Shown: positions 8,577 to 18,273, counted from the first letter of the stretch. The stretch: DNA of 64,000 bases from Pseudarthrobacter defluvii (GCF_030323865.1 NZ_CP066362.1:2790001-2854000), one strand, 5' to 3'. Made by a program: numbers and translations. The notes: generated by a model not told the origin, from the sequence alone.

Positions 8577-9806
8577 ATGGATGCTTTTGCCTTGATTCTG
8601 GCCCTCTTCATGCTGCTGTTGGGCGCCCTTGCCGGCGCCGCAGCCACCTATTTCTCCCTTCGCCGCAATTCCCATGCGCTGGAGGCGGACTTTGACCAGG
8701 TCTCGTCGCGCCTTTCAGAGGTCACGGCGCAGTTTGCAGCGGCCGACGCCGAGCGGCGGCTTTTGGCGGCACAGAACCGCGAGCTGGGAGAGGCCAGGAC
8801 ACAGGACGGGAGTGTGCTGCGTGCCCTTGCGCCCGTGGCGGAGAAGCTGTCCGCCGTCCAGCAGCAGGTCGCTTTGCTGGAGCGGGACCGGGTGGAGCAG
8901 TACGGCCAGCTGGCCCAGCAGCTGCAGGAGGCCCGGCTTTCCGACGAACAGCTCATCCGCTCCACCCATGCCCTGGAATCGGCGCTGCGGTCCAACAGCG
9001 CCCGGGGCCAGTGGGGCGAGGTGCAGCTCAGGCGCGTGGTGGAGGCCGCCGGGATGCTCCGTCACGTGGACTTCGTGGAACAGGTGCACAGCGCCGGCCA
9101 TGACTCGGCTGTCCGGCCGGACCTGGTGGTGCAGCTGCCGGGCCAAAAGCAGCTGGTGGTGGACGCCAAGGTTCCACTGTCGTCATACCTTGAGGCGCAG
9201 GAACTGGGCGCGGTGGACCTTGGCCCGGGCCGGCGGTCCGGGGCGCAGTCGGCGAACGACGGAAGAAACCAGCAGGCCCTGCTGGCCGCGCATGCCAAGG
9301 CCCTGAGGGCACACGTCGATGCGCTGGGCACCAAGAAGTATTGGGACATTCCGGGGAACTCGCCGGAACTGGTGGTGTGCTTCATCCCGGCCGAATCCAT
9401 CCTGGCGGCTGCCCTGACGGCTGACTCCGGGCTTCTGGACCACGCCTTGTCCCGCAACGTCGTCCTCGCGTCCCCGAGCACCCTGCTGGCCGTGCTGAAG
9501 TCCGTGGCCTTCACATGGCGCCAGGACGTCCTGACGGACAGTGCGCGCGAACTCTTCGAACTCGCGCGGCAGCTGTACGACCGGATGGGCACGCTGGGAG
9601 AGAACGTCACCAAACTCGGATCCTCGCTGAAGACCTCCGTGGACCGCTACAACGCCATGGTCGGCACGCTGGAAGCCAGGGTGCTGCCCACCGCCCGGAA
9701 ACTCAACAGCCTGGAAGAGTCGGGCCTCACCACGCCTTCGGTGGTGGAGGTAACCCCACGCGCGCTGGTGGCTCCCGAACTTCAGGGTGATGACGAGGCG
9801 GCCTGA
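8577..9806 (+). CDS. rmuC: DNA recombination protein RmuC
   Basis: 409 residues. An N-terminal membrane helix (residues about 2-22) is followed by a coiled coil to about residue 125, then the RmuC PD-(D/E)XK-like domain (ARGQWGEVQLRRVVEAAGM near 140, RPDLVVQLPGQKQLVVDAKVPL near 180, WDIPGNSPELVVCFIP near 245). RmuC limits rearrangements at inverted repeats in E. coli. The ATG at 8577 begins the membrane helix directly; an upstream in-frame ATG would add an unrelated 15 residues. It diverges from ychF. Confidence 0.95.
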   Translation: MDAFALILALFMLLLGALAGAAATYFSLRRNSHALEADFDQVSSRLSEVTAQFAAADAERRLLAAQNRELGEARTQDGSVLRALAPVAEKLSAVQQQVALLERDRVEQYGQLAQQLQEARLSDEQLIRSTHALESALRSNSARGQWGEVQLRRVVEAAGMLRHVDFVEQVHSAGHDSAVRPDLVVQLPGQKQLVVDAKVPLSSYLEAQELGAVDLGPGRRSGAQSANDGRNQQALLAAHAKALRAHVDALGTKKYWDIPGNSPELVVCFIPAESILAAALTADSGLLDHALSRNVVLASPSTLLAVLKSVAFTWRQDVLTDSARELFELARQLYDRMGTLGENVTKLGSSLKTSVDRYNAMVGTLEARVLPTARKLNSLEESGLTTPSVVEVTPRALVAPELQGDDEAA

Positions 9807-9825
9807 AGTTCCCATGAAGACAGGT

Positions 9826-9856
9826 GGGGCCGGGCAGTCGGTGACTGCCCGGCCCC
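9826..9856. terminator. Terminator between rmuC and ispH
   Basis: A perfect 14-bp stem (GGGGCCGGGCAGTC, loop GGT, complementary arm) lies between convergent rmuC and ispH and can serve both. Confidence 0.8.
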
Positions 9857-9900
9857 CCTAAATTCTGCTTAAATGCGCTGGCTGTTTGCCGTGGTTGTTT

Positions 9901-10980
9901 TCAGTTGCGGGACCGGCGGCCACCCAGGGCGCGGCTGACATCGCCGGACTGTTTCAGGGTTGCGCGAAGTTCCTTGGGCAGCGAGAACAGCAAGTCTTCT
10001 TCGGCCGTCACCACTTCCTCCACGGTGCCATAACCGTAATCGGCCAAGAGCCTCAGCACGTCCTGCACCAGCACCTCCGGAACGGACGCCCCAGACGTGA
10101 CCCCGATGCTGGCGACGCCTTCAAACCATGCTTCGTCAACCTCATTGGCGAAGTCCACGCGGTAGGAAGCCTTGGCACCGTATTCGAGCGCCACCTCCAC
10201 CAGGCGGACGGAGTTGGATGAGTTGGCCGAGCCCACCACGATCACCAGGTCCGCCTTGGGCGCGATCTTCTTGATGGCCACCTGCCGGTTGGTGGTGGCA
10301 TAGCAGATGTCATCGCTGGGCGGGTCCTGCAGGGTGGGGAACCGTTCCTTGAGCAGCCGGACTGTCTCCATGGTCTCGTCAACACTCAGCGTGGTCTGGG
10401 AAAGCCAGATGACCTTCCCGGGGTCGCGGACGGTCACCTTGTCCACTTCGTGGGGGCCGTTGATGATCTGGATGTGCTCCGGCGCTTCGCCGGAGGTGCC
10501 TTCCACTTCCTCGTGTCCGTCGTGGCCGATCAGGAGGATGTCGAAATCGTCCTTGGCGAAGCGAACGGCTTCCCTGTGCACCTTTGTGACCAGCGGGCAG
10601 GTGGCGTCGATGGTGCGCAGACCGCGGTCTTCCGCGGATTGGACCACTGCCGGGGAGACGCCGTGGGCGGAGAAGATGACCAAGGCGCCTTCCGGGACTT
10701 CGTCAGTCTCGTCCACGAAGATGGCGCCCTTTTCCTCCAGGGAGCTGACTACGTGGACGTTGTGGACGATCTGCTTGCGGACGTAGACGGGCGGGCCGTA
10801 GTGCTCCAGCGCCTTCTCGACCGCAATGACGGCCCGGTCAACGCCGGCGCAGTAGCCGCGGGGAGCCGCCAGCAGCACCTTCTTGGTGCCGTCGACGGGG
10901 GCTGCGGCTGCTACTTCCTCAGGCGAACGGCGCCTACGTGGAATGGTTGGCATCGAAAGGGGTACGGCCGTGGTGGTCAT
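9901..10980 (-). CDS. ispH: 4-hydroxy-3-methylbut-2-enyl diphosphate reductase IspH
   Basis: Last enzyme of the MEP isoprenoid pathway, making IPP and DMAPP with a [4Fe-4S] cluster. 359 residues. The three cluster cysteines are present: Cys44 ([10 protein letters not shown]), Cys128 (DATCPLVTK) and Cys226 ([10 protein letters not shown]). A roughly 33-residue polar N-terminal extension is typical of actinobacterial IspH. The ATG has GGAGGG directly abutting it, too close for a ribosome site, but a TAACAT box 6 nt upstream suits a leaderless start. It follows the membrane-protein gene by 9 nt, so read-through is also possible. Confidence 0.97.
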   Translation of the reverse strand: MTTTAVPLSMPTIPRRRRSPEEVAAAAPVDGTKKVLLAAPRGYCAGVDRAVIAVEKALEHYGPPVYVRKQIVHNVHVVSSLEEKGAIFVDETDEVPEGALVIFSAHGVSPAVVQSAEDRGLRTIDATCPLVTKVHREAVRFAKDDFDILLIGHDGHEEVEGTSGEAPEHIQIINGPHEVDKVTVRDPGKVIWLSQTTLSVDETMETVRLLKERFPTLQDPPSDDICYATTNRQVAIKKIAPKADLVIVVGSANSSNSVRLVEVALEYGAKASYRVDFANEVDEAWFEGVASIGVTSGASVPEVLVQDVLRLLADYGYGTVEEVVTAEEDLLFSLPKELRATLKQSGDVSRALGGRRSRN

Positions 10981-10986
10981 CCCTCC

Positions 10987-10992
10987 ATGTTA
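10987..10992 (-). promoter_or_regulatory. -10 box of leaderless ispH promoter, overlapping upstream stop codon
   Basis: TAACAT on the minus strand ends 6 nt before the ispH ATG; its first three bases are the TAA stop of the upstream membrane-protein gene. Confidence 0.5.
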
Positions 10993-11841
10993 CCGGCTGG
11001 TCCGCGCCCGTTTCCGGGATGCGAACAACGTCACAATGCCCGCCGCCACCAGGACGCCACCCGTAATTGCTGCAGTGGTGATCCACCCCTCGAAGTCCGC
11101 CCCTGCGGCGGCCAGGAACTCGTCACGGAACATGTTGGCCATTGCATTGCCGGTGTCTGTTGCCTGGGCACGGGCCGAGCCCACCTGCAACCCGGTCCCC
11201 CACAGGGCGGCGAGCGCCAATCCTCCAACGCCGGCTGCCAAGAGCACGGTCCAGCGGCGCCGTGCAGCGACCAACGCCAGCAGGAACGCTGCAGCCGAAC
11301 CGATGGCCAGGATGTAGCCCATCGGCGCATAGGTGGCCAGCCGTTCGGTCCACTCCCTTTGCGCGGGCTGGCCGACGTTGATCAGGGTTTGCTCCGGCGG
11401 GTTCAGGGGAAGCCGCGTGGTCCGGGAGATCTCCTCCGAGCCGAGGGCTACCAAGGGGGCCACGTCGAGAGTCAGCGATGACGGCGACGCACCGCCCTGG
11501 GAATCCGCCGAAGGGTCGGCGAAACTCAGACGGTGGCTGCGGCGGAGCGTCTCCTCCCAAGCCGCCGGGTAGCCCGGCAGCCCGGTCAGCGATTCCGCCG
11601 CCTTCTCAAGCATTGGTTCGACCAGTCCCGAAAGAAAGCTGGGGACCGATCCGGTGTCAATCGTTCCCACGGCCGCCCCAGCCAGCTTCCGCTGGAAGTC
11701 GGAGTCCTTTCCGAGCGGAGCGGCGAGGCGGACAAACCCGTCTTCCTGGACAATGTTCCGGTCCACCCAGATAGCGGGAACGGCGACAGCGGCCAGGAGG
11801 ATGCCCAGCACGGTGGCAATGGCAGAGACAAAAGTACGCAC
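10990..11841 (-). CDS. Conserved membrane protein of unknown function
   Basis: 283 residues. One N-terminal membrane helix (about 5-27, possibly an uncleaved signal), a long extracytoplasmic region rich in Leu/Ser (about 30-165) and three C-terminal helices (about 170-190, 196-215 and 250-272), ending in a basic RKRARTSR tail. I do not recognise a catalytic motif. The GTG start has GAAGGA 7 nt upstream. It is placed directly before ispH and diverges from xseA. Similar membrane proteins are widespread in Arthrobacter relatives, but their role is unknown. Confidence 0.8.
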   Translation of the reverse strand: MRTFVSAIATVLGILLAAVAVPAIWVDRNIVQEDGFVRLAAPLGKDSDFQRKLAGAAVGTIDTGSVPSFLSGLVEPMLEKAAESLTGLPGYPAAWEETLRRSHRLSFADPSADSQGGASPSSLTLDVAPLVALGSEEISRTTRLPLNPPEQTLINVGQPAQREWTERLATYAPMGYILAIGSAAAFLLALVAARRRWTVLLAAGVGGLALAALWGTGLQVGSARAQATDTGNAMANMFRDEFLAAAGADFEGWITTAAITGGVLVAAGIVTLFASRKRARTSR

Positions 11842-11920
11842 AACAGGTCCTTCGTGGTTGGGGGCCTTAACCCATCCTAGGCAGGACAGTTGGGCTCTCC
11901 CTGTCAGCCCCCGGTGCTAC

Positions 11921-11936
11921 ACCTTATGGATAAGGT
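11921..11936. promoter_or_regulatory. Palindrome in the xseA divergent promoter region
   Basis: ACCTTAT-GG-ATAAGGT, a perfect 7-bp inverted repeat around GG. Each arm contains a TAAGGT box, one per strand, so it may be a symmetric pair of -10 elements or an operator for both divergent genes. No regulator is suggested by context. Confidence 0.4.
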
Positions 11937-12001
11937 TGATTGAAGCCCCCACGAGATAAAGGACCGCATGCCCGCAGCACCAGCTTCCCAATGGCGTCCG
12001 C

Positions 12002-13354
12002 ATGTCTGAGCAGGCGTCCCTACCGGGTACCGCCCCCACTACGCTGCCGGCTACCGCGGCGGAAACCAGCCCGGATAACCCCTGGCCCCTGCAGCTGCTC
12101 TCGCAGAAGCTGAAGGCCCACATTGACCGCACTCCGTCCGCATGGGTGGAAGGCCAGGTCATCGAGCTGAACCGTCGCGGCAGCAACGCCTACCTGACCC
12201 TTCGCGACGTGGACGCAGAGGTCTCACTGCCGGCGTCCGTATGGACCAAGGTGCTGGAACGCCAGAACCTACCGCTGGAGCGCGGGTCGCGGGTGGTGGC
12301 ACTGCTGAAGCCGGAGTTCTGGCTGAAAACGGGCAGGCTCAACATGCTGGTGCGGGACATCCGTCCGGTGGGACTTGGTGACCTGCTGGCCAGGATTGAG
12401 CGGCTGCGGCAGGCCCTGGCAGCGGAGGGCCTGTTCGCAGACTCCAGGAAGAAGCCCCTGCCGCTGCTGCCGCACCGGATCGGTCTCATTACGGGCCGCG
12501 ACTCGGATGCAAAGAAGGACATCCTGCGGAACGCAGCCCTGCGGTGGCCGGCGGTTGAATTTGAGATCCGCGAGGTCGCCGTCCAGGGGAATACGGCTGT
12601 GGCCCAGGTGGTCCGTGCCCTGCGCGAACTGGATGCCCGGCCGGAGGTGGACGTAATTGTCATCGCCCGCGGCGGCGGAGCGCTGGAAGACCTTTTGCCA
12701 TTCAACAGCGAGGACCTGATCCGCGCAGTGGCTGCGGCCTCGACTCCCGTGGTGAGCGCCATCGGCCACGAGGCGGACCGCCCGCTGTTGGACTATGTCG
12801 CGGACCTGCGCGCCTCCACCCCCACCGATGCCGCCAAGCGGATCGTGCCGGAGGTCTCCGAAGAGCTTGCCGGAGTACGCCAGGCCCGTGAACAGCTGCG
12901 CCGCTGCATGGAGCGGCTGGTGGACCGGGAATCGGACCGGTTGGCAGCCCTGCACTCGCGGCCTGTCATGGCGGCCCCGGAGGGCATGGTCTCGGTCCGG
13001 GCCGAGGAAATAGAACGGCTTCTGCGGCGTTCGTCCGCTGCGGTAAGTTCCACCGTGGTGCGCGCAGCAGACCAGCTTGAGCACCTCAAAGCCCAGGTAC
13101 GCGCACTGTCCCCGCAGAAGACGCTGGACCGGGGGTACGCCGTCGTCGAACTGGCAGGAAACCAGGCCGCGCGGATCGCCGAAGCCGGGCACGCAGTTGT
13201 CCGCCGCCCCGCCGAGGCGCCTGCTGGTGCCGCCCTGTCCATCCGCGTGGCGGAGGGACGCTTCGGCGCCACGTCCACCGGACCTGTGCAGTCCGCCGGC
13301 GGATCCCAACCGGGAAACCCAGACCACCACGAGGAGTTGGAAGAAAAAGCATGA
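12002..13354 (+). CDS. xseA: Exodeoxyribonuclease VII large subunit
   Basis: Catalytic subunit of ExoVII, which degrades single-stranded DNA from both ends. 450 residues: OB-fold tRNA_anti-like domain ([22 protein letters not shown], about 48-70), then the Exonuc_VII_L domain with the conserved [16 protein letters not shown] (about 158-175), [18 protein letters not shown] (about 216-235) and [17 protein letters not shown] (about 250-268), followed by a coiled coil. No obvious ribosome site precedes the ATG. Its last four bases form the start of xseB. Confidence 0.96.
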   Translation: MSEQASLPGTAPTTLPATAAETSPDNPWPLQLLSQKLKAHIDRTPSAWVEGQVIELNRRGSNAYLTLRDVDAEVSLPASVWTKVLERQNLPLERGSRVVALLKPEFWLKTGRLNMLVRDIRPVGLGDLLARIERLRQALAAEGLFADSRKKPLPLLPHRIGLITGRDSDAKKDILRNAALRWPAVEFEIREVAVQGNTAVAQVVRALRELDARPEVDVIVIARGGGALEDLLPFNSEDLIRAVAAASTPVVSAIGHEADRPLLDYVADLRASTPTDAAKRIVPEVSEELAGVRQAREQLRRCMERLVDRESDRLAALHSRPVMAAPEGMVSVRAEEIERLLRRSSAAVSSTVVRAADQLEHLKAQVRALSPQKTLDRGYAVVELAGNQAARIAEAGHAVVRRPAEAPAGAALSIRVAEGRFGATSTGPVQSAGGSQPGNPDHHEELEEKA

Positions 13355-13569
13355 CGGAACAGAAACCAGAGCCGGACGTCGCAGGTCTGAGCTACGAGGA
13401 AGCACGGGAACAGCTCATCGCCGTGGTGGGCAGGCTGGAGGCGGGAGGCGCGAGCCTTGAGGAATCGCTGGCGCTGTGGGAACGCGGCGAGGCCCTGGCA
13501 GCCCGCTGCGAGGAGTGGTTGGAAGGTGCACGGAAGCGCCTGGCTGCAGCCAGGGACCAACCACTGTAG
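13351..13569 (+). CDS. xseB: Exodeoxyribonuclease VII small subunit
   Basis: 72-residue helical hairpin subunit that assembles on the XseA coiled coil. The family signature [20 protein letters not shown] followed by [16 protein letters not shown] is intact. ATGA overlap of 4 nt with xseA couples their translation. Ends 11 nt before the convergent polyphosphate kinase gene. Confidence 0.96.
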   Translation: MTEQKPEPDVAGLSYEEAREQLIAVVGRLEAGGASLEESLALWERGEALAARCEEWLEGARKRLAAARDQPL

Positions 13570-13580
13570 GCCACGGATTT

Positions 13581-14435
13581 TCAGGAACGGGCCACCAGTT
13601 CGCGCTCCGTGGCGACGTCGAATGCAGCCTTTGGCCATTTGAGGTTCATTCCGGACAGGGCTCCGAGCAGCAGCTGCTGGACCGCGATGCGGGCATACCA
13701 CTTCTTGTTGGCCGGGACGATGTGCCACGGCGCGTCCGGCGTGCTCGTTTCGTCGATCGCCGCCTGGTAGGCACTCATGTAATCGTCCCAAAATGCGCGC
13801 TCGTCCAGGTCGCCGTGGCTGTACTTCCAGTGCTTGGCCGGGTTGTCCAGCCGGGCCAGCAGGCGTTCCTTTTGCTCGTCACCGCTGATGTGCAGCATCA
13901 CCTTGACCACTTTGGTCCCGGAATCCGTAAGTCTCGCCTCGAATTCATTGATGGCAAGGTACCGCCGCTTGATTTCATCCGGACTGGCCCAGCCATGAAC
14001 ACGGTGGATGAGGACGTCCTCATAATGGGAACGGTCAAACACACCCACCATCCCGGCGGCCGGCACTTCCTTCTCGATCCGCCACAGGAAGTCGTAGGAC
14101 TTTTCCTCGTCGGTGGGTGCCTTGAAAGCCTTGAACTGGACACCCTGCGGGTTCATCGAGGCCATGACGTGGCTGACGATTCCGCCCTTGCCGGCGGTGT
14201 CCATGGCCTGCAGAATCAGCAGGACCCGCTTGGTCCCGCCGAAGCGGGACTCGGCAAAGAGCTTCTCCTGCAACCCGGAAAGTTCGTCGTCCATCTCCGC
14301 GAGGAGCAGCTTGCCGTCGTCCTTGTTCCCGCTGTAACCGGGAGTCGAGTCGGGATCCACCGCGGCAAGGGAGAACCCCTCCCCCGCCCGAAGGGTCTGA
14401 GCAGGATGCTGGTCGAAGCCAACGACGCGGGCCAT
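13581..14435 (-). CDS. Polyphosphate kinase 2 family protein (polyphosphate:nucleotide phosphotransferase)
   Basis: 284 residues. PPK2 enzymes move phosphate between polyphosphate and nucleotides (NDP or NMP). Walker A is DTAGKGG (about residues 79-85), the lid/Walker B motif is FDRSHYEDV, and the RRYLAINEFE and HWKYSHGDLDERAFWDDY signatures of the PPK2 core are present. The ATG at 14433-14435 has AAAGGA about 7 nt upstream; longer starts run into the neighbouring gene's stop region. Class I/III-type single domain by length. Which nucleotide is used cannot be decided here. It sits 51 nt downstream of the aminotransferase on the same strand. Confidence 0.92.
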   Translation of the reverse strand: MARVVGFDQHPAQTLRAGEGFSLAAVDPDSTPGYSGNKDDGKLLLAEMDDELSGLQEKLFAESRFGGTKRVLLILQAMDTAGKGGIVSHVMASMNPQGVQFKAFKAPTDEEKSYDFLWRIEKEVPAAGMVGVFDRSHYEDVLIHRVHGWASPDEIKRRYLAINEFEARLTDSGTKVVKVMLHISGDEQKERLLARLDNPAKHWKYSHGDLDERAFWDDYMSAYQAAIDETSTPDAPWHIVPANKKWYARIAVQQLLLGALSGMNLKWPKAAFDVATERELVARS

Positions 14436-14486
14436 GGGGAATCCTTTCGGCAAGGGTTGCACGGACCGGCGGCCCGTGAGCACAGG

Positions 14487-15707
14487 CTAGTTCCCCTGGT
14501 ACCTGCTTAGGAAGTCCCCCATCCGGCCAATGGCTTCCTCGATGTCCTTCACGTTGGGCAGCGTCACCATGCGGAAATGGTCCGGGCGGACCCAGTTGAA
14601 GGCCCGGCCATGGGACAGCAGGATCTTCTGCTCCCTCAGCAGGTCGAGGACAAATTTCTCGTCATCCCGGATGTGGTACACCTCTGGATCCAGGCGCGGG
14701 AAGAGGTACAGTGCGCCCCTTGCCTGCTGGGTGCTGACGCCGGGAATGGCGTTGAGCATGTCGTAGGCCTTGTTCCGCTGCTCCAGCAGGCGCCCGCCCG
14801 GGAGGATGAGGTCGTTGATGCTCTGGTAGCCGCCCAGTGCGGTCTGGATGGCGTGCTGGGCCGGAACGTTGGCGCACAGCCGCATGTTGGCCAGGAGGTT
14901 GATGCCTTCGAGGTAGTCGGCGGCCTCCTTCTTGGGGCCGGATATGGCCATCCAGCCGGCCCGGTAGCCACAGACCCGGTAGGCCTTGGACAGGCCGCTG
15001 AACGTCAGGCACAGGACGTGGTCGTCGGTGAGTTTGGCAAGGTTTACGTGGACGGCATCCTCGTACAGGATTTTTTCGTAGATCTCGTCGGCGAAGATCA
15101 CCAGGCCGTGCTTTTCAGCCAAGGCAACGATGCGCTTGAGCGTCTCTTCGGGGTAGACGGCGCCCGTCGGGTTGTTCGGGTTGATGACCACGATTCCCTT
15201 GGTGCGGGGCGTGATTTTGGCTTCCATGTCCTCAAGGTCAGGCTGCCAGCCGGATTCCTCGTCGCAAAGGTAGTGGACGGGCTTACCGCCGGCGAGCGCC
15301 ACGGAGGCCGTCCACAGCGGGTAGTCCGGCGTGGGGATGAGGACCTCGTCGCCTGAATCCAGCAGCGCCATCAGGGACATGGTGATGAGCTCACTGACAC
15401 CGTTGCCCAGGTAGATGTCATCAACGTGGATGTTCTGGATACCCCGGGTCTGGTAGTACTGCGACACCGCGGTGCGCGCCGAGAAAATGCCGCGCGAGTC
15501 GCTGTACCCCTGCGCGTGCGGCAGGTGGCGGATCATGTCCACCAGGATGGCATCCGGTGCCTCGAAGCCGAACGGGGCCGGGTTGCCGATGTTCAGTTTG
15601 AGGATCCGGTGGCCCTCCGCCTCCATCTGCTGGGCGGCCTGCAGAATCGGTCCACGGATGTCATAGAGAACGTTGTGAAGCTTCGTGGACTGCCTGAATT
15701 CTGCCAT
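14487..15707 (-). CDS. alaA: Pyridoxal-phosphate aminotransferase, AlaA (glutamate-pyruvate) type
   Basis: 406-residue class I/II aminotransferase closest in pattern to AlaA, which makes alanine from pyruvate and glutamate. The PLP lysine is Lys241 in FSGLSKAYRVCGYRAGWM; NPNNPTGAVYP (about 176-186) and ADEIYEKILYE (about 206-216) bind cofactor and substrate, and the N-terminal LHNVLYDIRGPILQAAQQME is the AlaA-type start. The start ATG has GAGGA immediately upstream and a CATATT box ending 6 nt before it. Confidence 0.92.
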   Translation of the reverse strand: MAEFRQSTKLHNVLYDIRGPILQAAQQMEAEGHRILKLNIGNPAPFGFEAPDAILVDMIRHLPHAQGYSDSRGIFSARTAVSQYYQTRGIQNIHVDDIYLGNGVSELITMSLMALLDSGDEVLIPTPDYPLWTASVALAGGKPVHYLCDEESGWQPDLEDMEAKITPRTKGIVVINPNNPTGAVYPEETLKRIVALAEKHGLVIFADEIYEKILYEDAVHVNLAKLTDDHVLCLTFSGLSKAYRVCGYRAGWMAISGPKKEAADYLEGINLLANMRLCANVPAQHAIQTALGGYQSINDLILPGGRLLEQRNKAYDMLNAIPGVSTQQARGALYLFPRLDPEVYHIRDDEKFVLDLLREQKILLSHGRAFNWVRPDHFRMVTLPNVKDIEEAIGRMGDFLSRYQGN

Positions 15708-15762
15708 TCCTCAAATATGCCACAGAAGGGATGCGTCCCCGTTGAGACATCCACCACACGGC

Positions 15763-15807
15763 CGACGGCGGCTGCCGGACCTTTTGCAGGTCCGGCAGCC
15801 GCCGTCG
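15763..15807 (-). terminator. Terminator of the osmoprotectant ABC operon
   Basis: A 19-bp perfect stem (arms 15763-15781 and 15789-15807) around a 7-nt loop, placed after the last gene of the operon and before the aminotransferase start. No T-run. It may also insulate the aminotransferase promoter. Confidence 0.8.
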
Positions 15808-15848
15808 TCGTCACCGAAGTTCCCCTCGCCGGAGGGGAGGCGCAATGC

Positions 15849-16811
15849 CTACTTAACGATGCCCTTCTCCTTGAGCCAGTTGTTCGCCGCGGTCTTGGCG
15901 TCCTGCTTCTGGCTGCCGCTGACCGCACGGTTGAGGTTGATCAGGTCATCGGTGGTGAGGGTGCTGGACACCGAGTTCAGTGCCTGCTTGGCCTTGTCCG
16001 TCATCTTGGCCTTGTTGTACAGCGGCAGGACCTGCTGGGCGATGAAGTTGTTCTTGGGATCGTCCAGCACCACCAGGTCGTTGTCGGCGATGGAGGGGGT
16101 GGTGGTGTAGATGTCCGCCACCTGCACCTGGTCCTCCAGCAGCGCCTTCAGCGTGACGGGGCCGCCGCCGTCACTGAAGGGCTCCAGCTTCTTGGGCTCG
16201 CAGTTGTAGTTCTTCTTCAGGCCGGGCAGGCCGTAGGCGCGCTCGGCGAAGGTAGCCGGGGCGCCGACGACGATCTGGCTGCAGACCTTGGCCAGGTCCT
16301 CGATGGACTTCAGCTGGTACTTTTCCGCGGTGGCCTTGGTGACCACCATGGCGTCCTTGTCTTCAGCCTTGGACGCGTCCAGCACGCCGAGCCCGTCCGG
16401 CAGCTTGCCGGGCAGCGCCTTGGCGATGTCGCCGGCGGAGACTTCCTTGGCTTCCTTGTCCACGTACAGCAGCAGGTTGCCGCTGTAGTCGGGCACCACG
16501 TCCACGGAGCCGTCCTGGACCGCCTTGAAGTAGACCTCCCGGGAACCAATATTCGGCTTGGTGGTGGCGGTGATTCCGTTGGCGTTCAGCGCGCCGGCGT
16601 AGAGCTCGGCGATGATCTGGCTTTCGGGGAAGTCGGCGGAACCCACCACCAGGGAGGTGGCTTCGCCGGAAGCCCCGCTGCTGGACGCCGGCGGGTTCTT
16701 CAGGGGGTCGGATGAACCGCCGCAGGCGGATAGCACCACAGCCAGGCCAACTCCGGCGGCGAGGCCACCGAATGCCCGCCTGCCGAGGCGCTGGGGACGG
16801 CTATCTTTCAT
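15849..16811 (-). CDS. Osmoprotectant ABC transporter substrate-binding lipoprotein (ProX/OpuCC type)
   Basis: 320-residue lipoprotein (lipobox VVLSAC, Cys30) of the OpuAC/glycine-betaine-binding family. VVGSADFPESQIIAELYAGAL begins the mature domain, VPDYSGNLLLYV and QVQVADIYTTTPSIADNDLVVLDD are the ligand-site strands typical of quaternary-amine binders. It overlaps the upstream permease by 4 nt (ATGA), so it is last in a four-gene unit. Ligand is probably glycine betaine, choline or carnitine (inference). Confidence 0.92.
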   Translation of the reverse strand: MKDSRPQRLGRRAFGGLAAGVGLAVVLSACGGSSDPLKNPPASSSGASGEATSLVVGSADFPESQIIAELYAGALNANGITATTKPNIGSREVYFKAVQDGSVDVVPDYSGNLLLYVDKEAKEVSAGDIAKALPGKLPDGLGVLDASKAEDKDAMVVTKATAEKYQLKSIEDLAKVCSQIVVGAPATFAERAYGLPGLKKNYNCEPKKLEPFSDGGGPVTLKALLEDQVQVADIYTTTPSIADNDLVVLDDPKNNFIAQQVLPLYNKAKMTDKAKQALNSVSSTLTTDDLINLNRAVSGSQKQDAKTAANNWLKEKGIVK

Positions 16812-17554
16812 GACTTACCTCCTTGTACAACAGTCTCCGCAACAACGGGGTCTGTGAGATCAACCGCAGCCTCCTGGCTGCGGTAGGACAGCTTCGAGGG
16901 CCCCTGGGTCAGGAACAGCCTCTGGAACAGGGCCAGGATGAGGTCGACGGCGATGGCCAGCACAGCGATGAGGAGGGAACCTCCCAGCATCTGGGGGAAG
17001 TCGCTGAGGGCCAGGCCGTCGAAGAGGTAGCGGCCCAGGCCGCCGAGGTTGATGTAGGCAACCACGGAGACGGTGGCGATCACCTGCAGCACGCCGGTCC
17101 GGAATCCGCCGAACATGACGTGGAGCGCGTTGGGCAGCTCGGCCCGGAACAGGACCTGCAGTTCCGTCATGCCCATGGCGCGGGCGGCATCCACCACGTT
17201 CCGGTCAACACTGGAAATTCCTGCGTAGGTTCCGGCGAGCAACGGCGGGACGGTGAGGATCACCAGGGCCCACACCGGGGGCATCAGTCCGATGCCGGCC
17301 AGCAGCACGAACAGGATCAGCAGGCCAAGGGTGGGAAGCGCACGGAGTGCCCCGGCCAGCGCCACGACGGCCACGCGGCCCTTTCCCGTGTGGCCGACAA
17401 AAAGCCCGACCGGAACGGCGATGGCGGTGGCGATGAGCATGACCAGCCCGGTGTATTGGAGGTGCTCCCCCATGCGCGCTGGGATGCCCATGCTTCCGGA
17501 CCAGTGGAGCGGGTCGGCGAGCCAGGCGAACGTATCGGCAAAGACGTTGCTCAC
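16808..17554 (-). CDS. Osmoprotectant ABC transporter permease
   Basis: 248-residue inner-membrane permease of the ProW/OpuCB-OpuCD type with five to six helices and the EAA loop DAARAMGMTELQVLFRAELPN near residue 130. GTG start with GGGAGG 6 nt upstream, overlapping the previous permease by 4 nt. Pairs with the other permease to form the channel. Confidence 0.93.
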   Translation of the reverse strand: MSNVFADTFAWLADPLHWSGSMGIPARMGEHLQYTGLVMLIATAIAVPVGLFVGHTGKGRVAVVALAGALRALPTLGLLILFVLLAGIGLMPPVWALVILTVPPLLAGTYAGISSVDRNVVDAARAMGMTELQVLFRAELPNALHVMFGGFRTGVLQVIATVSVVAYINLGGLGRYLFDGLALSDFPQMLGGSLLIAVLAIAVDLILALFQRLFLTQGPSKLSYRSQEAAVDLTDPVVAETVVQGGKS

Positions 17555-18273
17555 GCTGTTCCTCCCGCCGTTGACGCGGACGGTTCGGCTGCGGCAGGTG
17601 CTTCCGAAGAGGTACGCCCCACGCCGCGGTCCCGCCGGTTGCCGGCCCGCTCCCAGGGGGTGAGGATGCGCTCCAGCAGGACCAGGACAGCATCCATCAG
17701 CAGGGCCAGGACCAGGATGGCGATGATGCCCACCACCACCTCGGTGACGAAGTCACGCTGGAGGCCGTCCGTGAAGAGCATGCCCAGGTTGCCGACACCC
17801 AGGAGGGCCGCAACACTGACCAGCGAGATGTTGCTGACGGACACCACGCGCAGTCCGGCGAACAGAACCGGCAGGGAGAGCGGCAGGTCGACCTGCAGGA
17901 ACCTGGCCAGCGGCTTGAAGCCCATGGCCTGGGCGGCCTGGCTAATGTCCGCGTCAACGGAATCGAAGGCGTCCAGGGCGGCGCGGACCAGCAAGGCCAC
18001 CGCGTAGATGGTCAGTGCCACCACCACGTTGAGGGGGTCCAGGATCCGGGTGCCCAGGATGGTGGGCAAGATGATGAACAACGCCAGCGACGGGATGGTG
18101 TACAGGAGGGAGGATGCGGTCAGCACCACGGAACGCAGTGCGCTGTTCCGCCGGGCCAACTGCGCCAGCGGGATGGAGATCAGCAGGCCCAGGACCATGG
18201 GAACGATGGCCAGCACCAGGTGCTGGCCGCCGCGTTCCAGGATCATGCCGATGTTGGCAAGGAACCATTCCAT
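17551..18273 (-). CDS. Osmoprotectant ABC transporter permease
   Basis: 240-residue permease, paralogue of the next gene in the operon. EAA loop is QAAQAMGFKPLARFLQVDLPL near residue 110; TIPSLALFIILPTILG is the family's conserved second helix. A C-terminal tail rich in Ala/Thr/Gly is probably cytoplasmic. Shares one base with the ATPase gene stop and overlaps the downstream permease by 4 nt. Confidence 0.93.
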   Translation of the reverse strand: MEWFLANIGMILERGGQHLVLAIVPMVLGLLISIPLAQLARRNSALRSVVLTASSLLYTIPSLALFIILPTILGTRILDPLNVVVALTIYAVALLVRAALDAFDSVDADISQAAQAMGFKPLARFLQVDLPLSLPVLFAGLRVVSVSNISLVSVAALLGVGNLGMLFTDGLQRDFVTEVVVGIIAILVLALLMDAVLVLLERILTPWERAGNRRDRGVGRTSSEAPAAAEPSASTAGGTA

